Of a stretch of 64,000 nucleotides of DNA, positions 33,612 to 43,530 are shown piece by piece. This DNA is from Paenibacillus aquistagni. Its GTDB lineage: Bacteria > Bacillota > Bacilli > Paenibacillales > Paenibacillaceae. The DNA lies in the NCBI RefSeq assembly GCF_900177815.1, contig NZ_FXAZ01000001.1:620001-684000 (forward strand), written 5' to 3'. The position numbers and the translations under genes were made by a program. The notes under the pieces are model-generated. The model was not told where the DNA came from. It was given only the letters and a program-made list of their open reading frames with translations, and made no database searches. How positions within the stretch are numbered: position 1 is the stretch's first letter; every line of letters starts with the position of its first letter.

Positions 33612-34452
33612 TATCATCAAATCTTCACATTACATACCCGTAGAGCAGATGAGAATGCTGGAAGCGGTCCGTAAACACCAAGAACGCTTAATAGAAGAAG
33701 AGATCATTCCAGAACCGAAGCCGTTGACGGAAGAAGATTTGATCGCTCAGGACAAGCATTTGGCAGAGCTAAGAAGCTCAATTCTGCAGGATGCGCAAGT
33801 TTTTGCTGAGCAGCAGGTCAAGGAAGCGACGATCACGGCAGAGCAGCTGCTTGAAAAGGCTCAAGAGCAGATTCAGCAGTGGTGGGATGAGCGAAGAGCA
33901 GAAGATGAGTCAATCAGGGAACAAGTGAAGTCAGAAGCTTACCAAGAAGGGCATCTAGCTGGTACGGCGCAGGCAGAACAGGATATTCAAGCCGCGTACG
34001 AATCTAAGGTTAGAGAATCTGAGGAACTGCTCTCGCAAGCATATACAGCCAAAGATCAGCTCATTCAAGAGGCGGAGCCCTTTGTTGTAACATTAAGCTG
34101 CTCCATTGCGGAGAAGATTATTGGAACCCAACTGACCCTTGATCCCGATCTTGTTCTTCAAATGGTCCGCAAGCAGCTTGCAAGGAAGCGGGAGAGCGGA
34201 GTTATCACATTATGTGTTTCTCCTCAGCAATTCAGCTTCATGAATGCGGCAAGAGAGGAATTGAGCCTTGTGATTGACTCTCAAGCGGAACTGCAAATTA
34301 TTCCTGATGCGAGTGTAAAGGATCATGGTTGTGTCATTCGATCATCACTTGGCAGCATCGATGCACGAATCGATACTCAGCTAGAAGAAGTGAAGAAGGC
34401 ATTGCTTCAGGTGGCTCATCAGCAAGAGGGAGAGGTCAGCGATGAAGGCTAA
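33604..34452 (+). CDS. fliH: Flagellar export regulator FliH
   Basis: This 282-residue protein binds and restrains the export ATPase FliI. A long Glu/Gln-rich coiled coil (about 25-150) includes a GxxxG-like region around EGHLAGTAQAEQD. The conserved C-terminal domain (about 165-270) is FliH/HrpE-like. TTG 33604 is chosen because GGAGGAGA (33588-33595) lies 8 bases upstream. It overlaps fliG by 8 bases and fliI by 11, indicating coupled translation. Confidence 0.94.
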   Translation: MSNIIKSSHYIPVEQMRMLEAVRKHQERLIEEEIIPEPKPLTEEDLIAQDKHLAELRSSILQDAQVFAEQQVKEATITAEQLLEKAQEQIQQWWDERRAEDESIREQVKSEAYQEGHLAGTAQAEQDIQAAYESKVRESEELLSQAYTAKDQLIQEAEPFVVTLSCSIAEKIIGTQLTLDPDLVLQMVRKQLARKRESGVITLCVSPQQFSFMNAAREELSLVIDSQAELQIIPDASVKDHGCVIRSSLGSIDARIDTQLEEVKKALLQVAHQQEGEVSDEG

Positions 34453-35776
34453 CCACAAGATCACATGGGACCCACTGAAATATACCGATTATTTGCAGCA
34501 TGTTGATCCTGTGCGTGTGAATGGAAAAGTGACGCAAGTGATTGGGCTCACAGTAGAATCAGAGGGTCCGGATGCAAGCATCGGTGAGGTATGCTACATC
34601 TATCCGACAAAAGGGCAGACGCCCTTGTTGGCAGAGGTTGTGGGCTTCCGTGATAATAAAGTGCTGCTGATGCCTTTAGGCGAGCTTCAAGATATCGGCC
34701 CTGGCTGCGATGTTGTAGGTACAGGCAAGCCGCTTACAGTCCAAGTTGGCTCTGAATTGCTGGGCAAAGTTCTTAATGGACTAGGACAGCCCTTGGATGG
34801 TTCATTTCTGCCCACGCGGATGGCCAAGTATTCGACCTCTGCAATTCCATCAAACCCGCTAAAGCGCCCTAGAGTAGAGCAGCCTATCGGAGTTGGTGTA
34901 AGGGCTATTGATGGACTGCTCACAATTGGCAATGGGCAGCGGGTCGGCATTTTTGCCGGCTCGGGTGTTGGCAAGAGCACCTTGCTTGGCATGATTGCCA
35001 GAAACACAGCGGCCGATGTGAACGTTATTGCGCTTATTGGCGAGCGGGGCAGAGAAGTGCTTGAATTTATGGAGCGAGATCTGGGTCCTGAGGGATTGGC
35101 TAGATCGGTCGTCATTGTTGCAACATCGGATCAGCCTGCACTAGTGCGTATCAAGGGGGCTGTTATCGCTACAACCATTGCGGAGTACTTCCGTGATCGC
35201 GGGATGAATGTCATGCTCATGATGGACTCGGTCACAAGATATGCGATGGCAATGCGAGAAGTAGGTTTGGCTATTGGAGAACCTCCTGCAACTAGAGGAT
35301 ATACTCCTTCTGTATTTGCCAGCTTGCCAAAGCTGCTTGAACGAAGCGGAACAGGACCTGCGGGCTCCATTACCGCCTTTTATACCGTGCTTGTTGACGG
35401 GGATGACATGAATGAGCCGATTGCTGACGCCGTGCGAGGGATTCTTGATGGTCACATCGTATTGAATCGGAACATTGCTCATAAAGGACATTATCCAGCG
35501 ATTGATGTGCTGGCAAGCGTGAGCCGTGTTATGAAGGATATTGTTCCAGAGGAGCAGCAGCTTGCAGCAGAGCGGTTAAAACGGCTGCTTGCCCTATACA
35601 AAGAATCAGAAGATCTTATCAATATCGGAGCCTATCAGCATGGCTCCAATCCGGCAATTGACGAAGCCATTCAGGCCATGGAAGCCATTAATAGCTTTAC
35701 GAAGCAGAGAGTGACTGAATCAGCTACATATGAAGAGACGACGAGTCGCCTATTGATTGAATTTTCAGGGAGATGA
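34442..35776 (+). CDS. fliI: Flagellum-specific ATPase FliI
   Basis: This 444-residue F1-beta-like ATPase energises type III export. Walker A is FAGSGVGKSTLLG, Walker B is VMLMMDSVTRYA, and the family stretch GEPPATRGYTPSVFA is present. It has the normal length and starts within the end of fliH. Confidence 0.98.
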   Translation: MKANHKITWDPLKYTDYLQHVDPVRVNGKVTQVIGLTVESEGPDASIGEVCYIYPTKGQTPLLAEVVGFRDNKVLLMPLGELQDIGPGCDVVGTGKPLTVQVGSELLGKVLNGLGQPLDGSFLPTRMAKYSTSAIPSNPLKRPRVEQPIGVGVRAIDGLLTIGNGQRVGIFAGSGVGKSTLLGMIARNTAADVNVIALIGERGREVLEFMERDLGPEGLARSVVIVATSDQPALVRIKGAVIATTIAEYFRDRGMNVMLMMDSVTRYAMAMREVGLAIGEPPATRGYTPSVFASLPKLLERSGTGPAGSITAFYTVLVDGDDMNEPIADAVRGILDGHIVLNRNIAHKGHYPAIDVLASVSRVMKDIVPEEQQLAAERLKRLLALYKESEDLINIGAYQHGSNPAIDEAIQAMEAINSFTKQRVTESATYEETTSRLLIEFSGR

Positions 35777-35783
35777 TTGAGAC

Positions 35784-36230
35784 ATGCGAGGCTTTCACTA
35801 TTCCTTTCAGAAGATCCTGGATTTGAAGACAAATACCAAGAAGCAGTCTGAATGGGTGTTATCTCAAGCGATAGGACATCTGCAAACAGAAGAACAGCGG
35901 CTTTCGAGCATACGAGAAGAGCGCAAGCAGTTCACAGATAAGCTCCAAGAGCTGTGCAGCTCATGTGCTCCGGTCCAGGCGCTGGTTAGCATTCAAGAGT
36001 ATATCGCACATCTCGATCAACAATTGCTGTATGCCAATGAACGAGTAAGACATGCAGAAGCAGACGTTCAAGAGAAGCAAACGGCGCTTCAAGAACGGGT
36101 AACTGACGAGAAGCTGTGGCTCAAATCAAGGGAGAAAGCGAAAAACGCATTTCAACAAGAAGTCCTTCGTGCTGAACAGATAGAGATGGATGAAATGGCT
36201 ACCGTCCGTTATCATATGGCTGCTCGTTGA
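35784..36230 (+). CDS. fliJ: Flagellar export chaperone FliJ
   Basis: This 148-residue protein is predicted to be two long helices forming an antiparallel coiled coil, as in FliJ. It begins FHYSFQKILDLKTNTKKQSE, close to the family start, and supports FliI and FlhA during export. It lies 7 bases after fliI. Confidence 0.93.
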   Translation: MRGFHYSFQKILDLKTNTKKQSEWVLSQAIGHLQTEEQRLSSIREERKQFTDKLQELCSSCAPVQALVSIQEYIAHLDQQLLYANERVRHAEADVQEKQTALQERVTDEKLWLKSREKAKNAFQQEVLRAEQIEMDEMATVRYHMAAR

Positions 36231-36264
36231 CGAAGCGTATACGGGTAAAGCAGGAGGGATGGCA

Positions 36265-37170
36265 GTGGCTAAAGATTTAATAGAAGAAAAAGAAGAAGAT
36301 CAGCCCTATACCAAATTTGAACGATTTCTATTTTTTGCAACGCCTATCATTTTTTTGATTGTGCTTTTGATCGTTTTATTGTTTGTATTCAGTTCCAACT
36401 GGCGTGGACAGATGCTGGATATTGTGGAGAAGGTGCCAATCGTAAATAAGTGGCTTCCTGATCAAGGGAAGAAGCCATCCACAGATGAAGGCAAGAAAGA
36501 AGCAGAACCGGATCTTAACAAAGAAGTAGAAGACCTTAAGGCACTGCTTGCTTCGAAGGATAATGATTTGCGCGTGCTGGCCGACAAGCGCACAGAGCTT
36601 GAACAGAAGGTCAAGGAGTTGTCAGGCAAAGTCGAACAAGCAGAGAAAAGGCAGGAAAGCGATCGTGCAACATCTGAAGAATATGAGAAGCAGGTCAAAG
36701 AGCTCGCCAATATGTATGCAAGCATGATGCCGTCAAAAGCGGCTCCAATCATGGAGAATCTGACGATGGATGAGCTTGTGCTTGTCTTCAATGCGATGAA
36801 GAATGATGACCGCGTAAAGATTCTAGAAAAGATGAATCCGAAGATTGCAGCAGAAGCCTCTATTCGTTTGAAAGATGTGAAGCCAACGGAAAGCCAAGCC
36901 ATTGCAGCTTTACAATCGCGATTGACGAAGATGGAGACTGATAAAAATCCAAGCACTGGGCTTGACAAGGCACAAATCAATCGCACATTTGCGAGCATGA
37001 CTCCAAAGAGCGGAGCTGACATCCTGCTTGAGACTGCAAAGATCAGCCAAGATAAAGTTCTAGCCGTGTTAAATGCTGTGGACGATTCCACTCGCTCCAA
37101 GCTGATTGATGCAATGACTCAAATTGATAATGCTGCAACAGCTAAGATTGTTGCAAAGCTGTTTCCATAA
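36265..37170 (+). CDS. MotE-like flagellar protein (YlxF type)
   Basis: This 301-residue protein has a charged N terminus, one transmembrane helix (about 23-45), a coiled coil (about 85-150) and an MgtE-N/MotE-like domain (about 155-220: MYASMMPSKAAPIMENLTMD, ILEKMNPKIAA). It matches Bacillus YlxF by position and layout, but the exact role is not settled. A similar repeat follows at about 240-300 (TFASMTPKSGADILLETAKI). GTG 36265 is 6 bases after AGGAGGG, whereas ATG 36259 touches it. Confidence 0.85.
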   Translation: MAKDLIEEKEEDQPYTKFERFLFFATPIIFLIVLLIVLLFVFSSNWRGQMLDIVEKVPIVNKWLPDQGKKPSTDEGKKEAEPDLNKEVEDLKALLASKDNDLRVLADKRTELEQKVKELSGKVEQAEKRQESDRATSEEYEKQVKELANMYASMMPSKAAPIMENLTMDELVLVFNAMKNDDRVKILEKMNPKIAAEASIRLKDVKPTESQAIAALQSRLTKMETDKNPSTGLDKAQINRTFASMTPKSGADILLETAKISQDKVLAVLNAVDDSTRSKLIDAMTQIDNAATAKIVAKLFP

Positions 37171-37209
37171 CGTGATGCTACAGCCTTCTAATGAAAGGAG
37201 GTGAAAAAT

Positions 37210-38520
37210 ATGAATATTGGAACGTTAATGTCTGCTACGTCGACAAATGCTGCAGCAGCGGGTACCAAAAAAAGCGCGGCTAGCGCAAATGGCGAGTTTC
37301 TAACTACGCTGCAGCAGTACATGACAGAATCAACGGGTACTTCGCCAAACACTACTTTGCTTTCTTTTTGGTTCACTGGCAATCAGGAGCAATTAGGCGA
37401 GGCGCTTGAGGAGCCGACTGACTTATTGGCGTCGCTCGAACAGCTATTGACGCTTCAGCCCGAGCAGCTTGAAGAACAATTGCTCCATGACCCTGAACTG
37501 CTTCAAATGGTACAGTCTTGGATTCAGCAGGCCGCGATGTTTCTTCAAGTGCAAGGTGCGGATGCTCCTTCTCCTGAGCAGTCTATGGCTCTTCAGGTGC
37601 TTACGGAGCAGCCTGAGACTGTCATGTTCGTCGTTCGTGATCAATTGGAGCAGCTCAAGTCGCTGATCCAGCAGAGCAATGAATCGCTTGGGTCACAGGA
37701 AGTGAAGACGACGGCAGCTGAAGGGCAGAAGCTGCTTCAAAAGTTCGAGTCCCTGCTGCAGCAGTTCGGGGCTAAAGATGCGAAACCAGTAGTACAGCAG
37801 CAAGTTCTGAACAGCACTCCGCAAGTAGCGGGGCATAACCCTGCACTTCATACGCATCAGATGCTACAATCTGTCACATCTGAAGGCGATGCAGCAGCAA
37901 TGAAGCCTATGCATGCAGCTATGGACTCAGCAGCAACTGCAGCTGATGATGGAGCGCAAAGCAATCAGGTCATGACGGCTGGGCAATTTGCGATTAAGGC
38001 AGAAGGAACGGGCGCAGCCAAAGCAGCAGCTCCGATACAAGCACAGCATTTTGCGAAGGACATGTCTACTTTTGTGGTAAAGCAGCTTGCTTTTACAACC
38101 CATGAAGGAGTCTCCCATGCGAAGATAACGTTGTATCCTGAGCATCTCGGTCAAGTGGACGTGCGGCTCACCATGCAGCATGGTCAGCTCGTAGCCCAAT
38201 TCATCACAGAGCATGCCGCTGCAAAGGATATGATTGATCAGCAGCTCTCCATGCTGCGCAGCGCACTGCAATCGCAAGGGATTCAAGTAGACAAGCTCGA
38301 AGTCTCACAGCAAGTAACGCAAACAGCGGGATCATCACTATCCTCCAATATGTTCCAAGGAGAGAGACAGTCTAATCCTCAAGGTCAGTCATCATCTTCT
38401 TCCGGATCGTCCACTGCTTCAACATTGGATGAGAACGGGGAACTTGTGGATGCAGAAGAAGCCCATCAAGAGAGCGCAAGAAGTATAACAGCAGGCTCTT
38501 CATTTGAAGCAAGCATTTAA
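37210..38520 (+). CDS. fliK: Flagellar hook-length control protein FliK
   Basis: This 436-residue exported ruler sets hook length and switches export specificity through FlhB. A Gln/Ala-rich disordered N-terminal part precedes the Flg_hook C-terminal domain (about 285-375), with ITLYPEHLGQVDVRLTMQHG, SMLRSALQSQGIQVDKLEV. The tail is Ser-rich. ATG 37210 has AAGGAGGTG 6-8 bases upstream; GTG 37201 lies inside that RBS. It is the standard operon copy, distinct from the FliK-like gene at 15311. Confidence 0.94.
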   Translation: MNIGTLMSATSTNAAAAGTKKSAASANGEFLTTLQQYMTESTGTSPNTTLLSFWFTGNQEQLGEALEEPTDLLASLEQLLTLQPEQLEEQLLHDPELLQMVQSWIQQAAMFLQVQGADAPSPEQSMALQVLTEQPETVMFVVRDQLEQLKSLIQQSNESLGSQEVKTTAAEGQKLLQKFESLLQQFGAKDAKPVVQQQVLNSTPQVAGHNPALHTHQMLQSVTSEGDAAAMKPMHAAMDSAATAADDGAQSNQVMTAGQFAIKAEGTGAAKAAAPIQAQHFAKDMSTFVVKQLAFTTHEGVSHAKITLYPEHLGQVDVRLTMQHGQLVAQFITEHAAAKDMIDQQLSMLRSALQSQGIQVDKLEVSQQVTQTAGSSLSSNMFQGERQSNPQGQSSSSSGSSTASTLDENGELVDAEEAHQESARSITAGSSFEASI

Positions 38521-38557
38521 ATTGATGCAGCTAGGACCGAAGGAGGTGTGAACAACG

Positions 38558-39085
38558 ATGACCGCAAATGCAGGCATTACGAATAATTTGCTGTGGCCGA
38601 ACTACAGCAAAGAAAACCTCGACAAGGTTAAGCCAACAGGTGCTGAGAAGACGCTTGATAAGGATGACTTTCTGCATATTTTGATTACGCAGCTAGCCAA
38701 TCAAGATCCCATGCAGCCTATGGAAGACAAGGAATTTATCGCCCAAATGGCACAGTTTACTTCAGTAGAGCTATTAAATGGGATCTCGACACAGCTTCAA
38801 GCGATGAATCAGTCCTTAGGCATGTCTTCTTCACTCATCGGCAAGGAAATATCTTGGCATGGTGTCGGTGAAGCAGGCGCAGACGGCAGCACTATCCCTG
38901 TTATCATGTCGGGAGTTGTAGACTCCATCATCATCCGCCAAGGAATTAGCTATGCGAAGGCGGGAGATCAAGAGATCGCACTTACCGATATATTGGAGAT
39001 CCGCAATCCTGGTACAGGCGAGTCTGGCTCTGAGGAGAGCGGTTCTGAGGCTGAGGGCGGCAATGAAGCAGGTGAGCAGGCGTGA
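38558..39085 (+). CDS. flgD: Flagellar hook cap/scaffold protein FlgD
   Basis: This 175-residue protein caps the growing hook. The conserved N-terminal part is LDKDDFLHILITQLANQDPM, EDKEFIAQMAQFTSVELL. It lacks the Ig-like C-terminal domains of longer FlgD proteins, as is usual for Firmicutes. It ends in an acidic low-complexity tail rich in Gly, Ser and Glu. It overlaps the next gene by 4 bases. Confidence 0.95.
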   Translation: MTANAGITNNLLWPNYSKENLDKVKPTGAEKTLDKDDFLHILITQLANQDPMQPMEDKEFIAQMAQFTSVELLNGISTQLQAMNQSLGMSSSLIGKEISWHGVGEAGADGSTIPVIMSGVVDSIIIRQGISYAKAGDQEIALTDILEIRNPGTGESGSEESGSEAEGGNEAGEQA

Positions 39086-39483
39086 GAACGAATTTTCACC
39101 TTGGGGGAATAAGACCTCAGGCACCGATTCAACCGGCTCAGCCGCATAAAGCAGCGTTTAAGGAAACAGCGTCAGAAGCAGCGGCTCCCTTTAAGCAGCT
39201 GCTTGAGCGTGAGATCAAGCGAAGCGATAGTGTGCAGTTCAGTCACCATGCCTCGAAGCGAATCGAGGAGAGGGGAATGACACTGACGCCAGAGGTGCTC
39301 AAAAAGATTAACGAAGCAGTTGACCAAGCAGCAGCTAAAGGTTCTAAACAATCTTTAGTGCTGATGAATAATGCTGCTTATATCGTCAATGTGCCTTCGC
39401 GTACCATCATTACGGCATTGGATAAGCCGTTCCAGCAAGGGCATTTATTCACTGCCATTGATAGCGCGGTGTGCATTGAATAA
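39082..39483 (+). CDS. Flagellar operon protein, TIGR02530 type
   Basis: This 133-residue protein is encoded between flgD and flgE, a place occupied by the TIGR02530 family in many Firmicutes. Its core has SVQFSHHASKRIEERGMTL and LVLMNNAAYIVNVPSRTIITA, with a variable N terminus. GTG 39082 overlaps the flgD stop. The molecular role is unknown; an export or hook-assembly role is inferred from position. Confidence 0.85.
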   Translation: MRTNFHLGGIRPQAPIQPAQPHKAAFKETASEAAAPFKQLLEREIKRSDSVQFSHHASKRIEERGMTLTPEVLKKINEAVDQAAAKGSKQSLVLMNNAAYIVNVPSRTIITALDKPFQQGHLFTAIDSAVCIE

Positions 39484-39579
39484 CAGCAGAACATTGAATG
39501 GCTGGACCACAATGGAGGCCATCGTCCATGGACCGATTGAAGTGGACGCTTAACCTAACTAATGGAGGTTGACTAAATA

Positions 39580-40398
39580 ATGATTCGTTCCATGTATTCA
39601 GGTGTTTCTGGTATGCGCGGCTTTCAAACGAAGCTGGATGTCATTGGCAACAACATTGCAAATGTGAATACAACTGGCTTTAAAGCAGGACGCGTAATGT
39701 TCAAGGATATCATGAGCCAGACGATGTCGGGTGCGTCTGCAGCTAATGATGGACAACCAGGCGTGAACCCTAAGCAAGTCGGCTTAGGTGTTCAGATCGG
39801 CTCAATCGACACGGTGCACACGGGCGGAAGCGCGATGACAACCAATCGCCCTCTCGATTTGCGCATCGACGGTGATGGATTCTTTACCGTCATCCTTAGT
39901 GAGGATCAAGAGGTGCCTTTCCTGACTCGCGCAGGAGACTTCCATCTTGATGCAGCAAGACAGCTTGTTACATCTGACGGATTATTCGTTACGGACAACG
40001 GTGGTGCGCCAATTGTTCTTGAGGATGATGTTACTTCGTTCACAATCTCACAAACAGGTGAGATCATCGCCACACGTTCCGATGGCACTACAGAACCTAC
40101 TGGCGTTCAGCTTGGTATTGGCAAGGTTGTCAACCCAGAAGGTCTCGAGAAGATCGGAGGCAATCTCTATCGCATGACGCCAAATGCCAATGTGGATGGG
40201 GAATTCGAATACGTGACAGCAAATGATGCAGAAGCCGGCACAGGGGCTCTCGTTTCCGGTCAGCTTGAGATGTCAAATGTCGACCTGACTTCAGAATTCG
40301 CAGAGATGATTGTCGCTCAGCGCGGATTCCAAGCGAACTCGCGTATCATTACAACTTCTGACGAAGTGCTTCAAGAAGTGGTAAATTTGAAACGTTAA
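39580..40398 (+). CDS. flgE: Flagellar hook protein FlgE
   Basis: This 272-residue hook subunit has the N-terminal rod/hook motif MYSGVSGMRGFQ, GNNIANVNTTGFK and the C-terminal motif EFAEMIVAQRGFQANSRIITT. The short length (about 270) is typical of the Bacillus hook protein, once called FlgG. It has a Gly/Ala-rich middle. RBS AATGGAGG precedes the ATG. Confidence 0.95.
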   Translation: MIRSMYSGVSGMRGFQTKLDVIGNNIANVNTTGFKAGRVMFKDIMSQTMSGASAANDGQPGVNPKQVGLGVQIGSIDTVHTGGSAMTTNRPLDLRIDGDGFFTVILSEDQEVPFLTRAGDFHLDAARQLVTSDGLFVTDNGGAPIVLEDDVTSFTISQTGEIIATRSDGTTEPTGVQLGIGKVVNPEGLEKIGGNLYRMTPNANVDGEFEYVTANDAEAGTGALVSGQLEMSNVDLTSEFAEMIVAQRGFQANSRIITTSDEVLQEVVNLKR

Positions 40399-40487
40399 TA
40401 GGTAGGTAAGCTGTCTTATAAGCTAAAGCACCATTTCTGGGCAGCCTTAACGGGCTGTCCAGGATGGAAATAAGGGGGAATAAGTCG

Positions 40488-40712
40488 ATGGTGGAAGTAA
40501 CAAGATTGAATGGTTCAAAGATCTGGGTTAATGCTCTCCATGTTGAATTAGTCGAGGAAACCCCTGATACATATATCACTTTATATAATGGAAAGAAAGT
40601 AATCGTTCGAGAGCCTGCCTCAGAGGTTATTCGTCAAGTTACAGCATATTTACAGACAATAGGAGCGCTGGCTGGAACGATGAAGCTGCATACAACGGAG
40701 GAACAGTCATGA
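40488..40712 (+). CDS. swrD: FlbD/SwrD family flagellar protein
   Basis: This 74-residue protein has the FlbD-family start VEVTRLNGSKIWVNALHVE and a central ETPDTYITLYNGKKVIV. In Bacillus subtilis the homologue SwrD (YlzI), between flgE and fliL, raises motor power for swarming. ATG 40488 is chosen because AAGGGGG (40472-40478) lies 9 bases upstream; ATG 40464 lacks an RBS. It overlaps fliL by 4 bases. Confidence 0.92.
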   Translation: MVEVTRLNGSKIWVNALHVELVEETPDTYITLYNGKKVIVREPASEVIRQVTAYLQTIGALAGTMKLHTTEEQS

Positions 40713-41179
40713 AACGAATGCTGCCATGGATAATCACAATGCTCTTGGCTTTGACCTTAATTGTCTTGATTGTGATTATGTTAATGAACACAACAGGTAA
40801 CGGCCCAACCGCAGGCCAAGTCGAGCAAGGTTCGGAAGCTCATATGAAGCGGCTTACAGCAGATGAGATTCTTGAAGTAACCAGTACAATCGGTGATATC
40901 ACGACAAATTTGGCTAATCAGGATCAAATCGTAAGAATCGCTTTTGCTTTTCAGCTTGATAGCAAGAAGACGAAAGGCGAATTTGACAAGATCATGGATA
41001 TCAAGATTAAGCCGATCATTCTAAAGACGCTTGCGGATACAACAAAAGAGGATCTGCAAGGAACCAAGGGACAAGATCAGCTTTGTGACAAATTGGTCGA
41101 AAGCATTAATAAAATGCTGCCATCCGGTAAAGTCATTCAAATTGATATCACAGATTATGTATTGAGCCCGATGAGATAA
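40709..41179 (+). CDS. fliL: Flagellar basal body-associated protein FliL
   Basis: This 156-residue single-pass membrane protein (helix about 5-28) has an extracytoplasmic FliL domain. FliL associates with stators and the basal body. It starts in the ATGA overlap with the SwrD gene. Confidence 0.93.
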   Translation: MKRMLPWIITMLLALTLIVLIVIMLMNTTGNGPTAGQVEQGSEAHMKRLTADEILEVTSTIGDITTNLANQDQIVRIAFAFQLDSKKTKGEFDKIMDIKIKPIILKTLADTTKEDLQGTKGQDQLCDKLVESINKMLPSGKVIQIDITDYVLSPMR

Positions 41180-41224
41180 TGAACAAACATATTGACGCTG
41201 ATTCCTGTAAGGGGGGTGAAACGA

Positions 41225-42223
41225 TTGGTTGACGTTTTATCGCAAAACGAAATTGATGCCTTGTTAGCAGCGCTATCATCAGGAGAGATGGATGCGGATG
41301 AGCTTAAAAAAGAAGAAACACAAAAGAAGGTTCGTTCCTATGATTTCAAAAGAGCTGTACGCTTTTCTAAAGATCATATTCGAACGCTTACCCGCATTCA
41401 CGAGAACTTTGCAAGGTATTTGACAACCTATTTTTCTGCGCAGCTTCGTACTTTTGTTCAGATTAACGTCGTGCAAGTGGAACAGCTGCCTTATGATGAA
41501 TTTATCCGTTCAATTCCGAAAATGACGGTGCTGAATATATTTGAAGCCGAACCCTTAAAAGGAAGAATGGTGCTGGAAGTCAATCCAAACGTAGCAATGG
41601 CCATGCTTGATCGCATGCTGGGCGGAGCAGGATTAGCTCCATCGAAGATGCAAGGCTTCACTGAAATTGAGACAACCGTGCTGGAGCGCGTATTCAGCCG
41701 AGCTTTTGACAGCCTGCAGGAAGCGTGGAAGACGGTTATCGATATTCGTCCTCGATTGGAGAGCTTTGAGACCAATCCACAGTTCATGCAGATCGTCTCA
41801 CCAAACGAAACGATCGCCTTGATCTCGCTGAGTACGAAGATCGGAGATACCTCAGGCATGATTAACCTGTGTATCCCGCATGTTGTTATCGAGCCTATTA
41901 TGCCTAAGCTGTCTGCCCATCATTGGTTTGTCTCCGAGAAAAAACAGAGTGAACCGATCGAAGTCGAGATGCTTAAGCATCGTCTAGAGCAAGCTAAGCT
42001 GCCTATCGTTGTAGAACTAGGGCAATCGAACATTACGGTACAAGAAATGATGCAGCTCTCTATTGGTGATGTCATTCCGCTTGATAAAAAAGTTGGAGAA
42101 GGACTTAGTGTTCGAATTGGCGAACGACTGAAGTACTTTGCAACACCAGGAAATGTCAAGGAACGGATGGCTGTACAAATTGAGCACGTGCTAGAAGAGG
42201 GAGTGGAAGAGTATGACGAGTAA
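41225..42223 (+). CDS. fliM: Flagellar motor switch protein FliM
   Basis: This 332-residue C-ring protein begins with the CheY-binding peptide VLSQNEIDALLAAL. The CheC-like middle domain and a C-terminal SpoA/FliN-like domain (about 250-330) follow. TTG 41225 is chosen because AAGGGGGGTG lies 6 bases upstream and gives the conserved N terminus. It overlaps fliY by 11 bases. Confidence 0.97.
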   Translation: MVDVLSQNEIDALLAALSSGEMDADELKKEETQKKVRSYDFKRAVRFSKDHIRTLTRIHENFARYLTTYFSAQLRTFVQINVVQVEQLPYDEFIRSIPKMTVLNIFEAEPLKGRMVLEVNPNVAMAMLDRMLGGAGLAPSKMQGFTEIETTVLERVFSRAFDSLQEAWKTVIDIRPRLESFETNPQFMQIVSPNETIALISLSTKIGDTSGMINLCIPHVVIEPIMPKLSAHHWFVSEKKQSEPIEVEMLKHRLEQAKLPIVVELGQSNITVQEMMQLSIGDVIPLDKKVGEGLSVRIGERLKYFATPGNVKERMAVQIEHVLEEGVEEYDE

Positions 42224-43505
42224 GGAATACTTGTCTCAGGAAGAGATCGATGCATTGCTTAAAAAGTCCGGAGAAACGGAATCCGCAGCACAGGCACCAG
42301 CTCCTTCAATCGATCAATACCTGACCCCGATGGAAGTTGATGCACTAGGGGAGATTGGGAATATCACTTTTGGTAGTGCTGCAACAGCGTTATCCACTTT
42401 GCTTGGCCGCAAGGTAGATATCACAACTCCTGTCATTAGAGTGCTTCATAAGGATGGACTGGAAGAAGAGTTTCCAAGGCCGCATGTGGCTGTCCATGTT
42501 CATTATGTGGATGGCTTTGAAGGAGTCAATTCTCTTGTCATTAAGACGCGAGATGCTCAAGTGATTGCGGATCTAATGCTTGGCGGAGACGGCACGAACA
42601 TTTCAGGTGATGAGCTCAATGAGATTCACATCAGTGCCGTGCAGGAAGCGATGAACCAGATGATGGGATCGTCGGCGACGTCCATGTCGACCATTTTCAA
42701 CCAGCTGGTTAACATATCCCCTCCGGGAATTGGCATATTGGATATGGAGAATGGCGAAGGCAACGAGATGCTGCCTGAAGATAATGTTCTAATTAAGATC
42801 TCTTTCCGACTTATGATTGGAGATTTGATCGATTCGACGATCATGCAGCTATTGAATGTTCCTTTTGCAAAGGATATGGTGCATCGCTTAATGGGAGGCG
42901 CGCTCGAAGGGCAAGACGAAGCGGTTCTTGCCGAAACGCCAGTGATGGAATCGCCTGTCGCGGCAGCTGCAGCTGCAGCTGTAGAAGCGCCACCAACGCC
43001 TGTGACTAGTCCTCCTGTGGCTAATCCTGAGCCTGCTGCACGCCAAGAGGCACCGCAAGCCTATCCAATGGGGCAGCCCGGCGCACCAGTTCCCCAAGAG
43101 CATGGATATGCTGCTGAACCTATGTATGCGCAGCCGCAAGCTCAACCAAGAGACTACGGACACGTTCAAGCGGCGCCTGCAAGACCTGTAAACGTTCAAC
43201 CTGTACAATTTGCAGACTTACATCAGGCATCTTCGGCTCCAGTAGATTCCAACCTAAATTTATTGATGGACATCCCACTTCGAGTCACAGTAGAATTAGG
43301 TAGGACTCATAAGCAAATTAAGGATATCTTAGAGCTGTCCCAAGGTTCAATTATTGAACTAGATAAGCTTGCAGGTGAGCCAGTCGACATACTCGTTAAC
43401 AACAAGCTGATTGCCAAAGGCGAGGTTGTTGTTATTGATGAGAACTTCGGCGTGCGTGTCACGGATATTCTTAATCAATGGGACCGAATACAGAAACTAC
43501 AATAA
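42213..43505 (+). CDS. fliY: Flagellar switch phosphatase FliY
   Basis: This 430-residue Bacillus-type switch protein joins an N-terminal CheY-binding peptide (LSQEEIDALLKKS), a CheC-like CheY-P phosphatase domain (LGEIGNITFGSAATAL and AVQEAMNQMMGSSA), a Pro/Ala/Gln-rich linker (about 245-340) and a C-terminal FliN domain (about 345-430). It dephosphorylates CheY-P at the motor. Confidence 0.97.
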   Translation: MTSKEYLSQEEIDALLKKSGETESAAQAPAPSIDQYLTPMEVDALGEIGNITFGSAATALSTLLGRKVDITTPVIRVLHKDGLEEEFPRPHVAVHVHYVDGFEGVNSLVIKTRDAQVIADLMLGGDGTNISGDELNEIHISAVQEAMNQMMGSSATSMSTIFNQLVNISPPGIGILDMENGEGNEMLPEDNVLIKISFRLMIGDLIDSTIMQLLNVPFAKDMVHRLMGGALEGQDEAVLAETPVMESPVAAAAAAAVEAPPTPVTSPPVANPEPAARQEAPQAYPMGQPGAPVPQEHGYAAEPMYAQPQAQPRDYGHVQAAPARPVNVQPVQFADLHQASSAPVDSNLNLLMDIPLRVTVELGRTHKQIKDILELSQGSIIELDKLAGEPVDILVNNKLIAKGEVVVIDENFGVRVTDILNQWDRIQKLQ

Positions 43506-43530
43506 TTGTGCTTAGGGAGGAAATACGTTA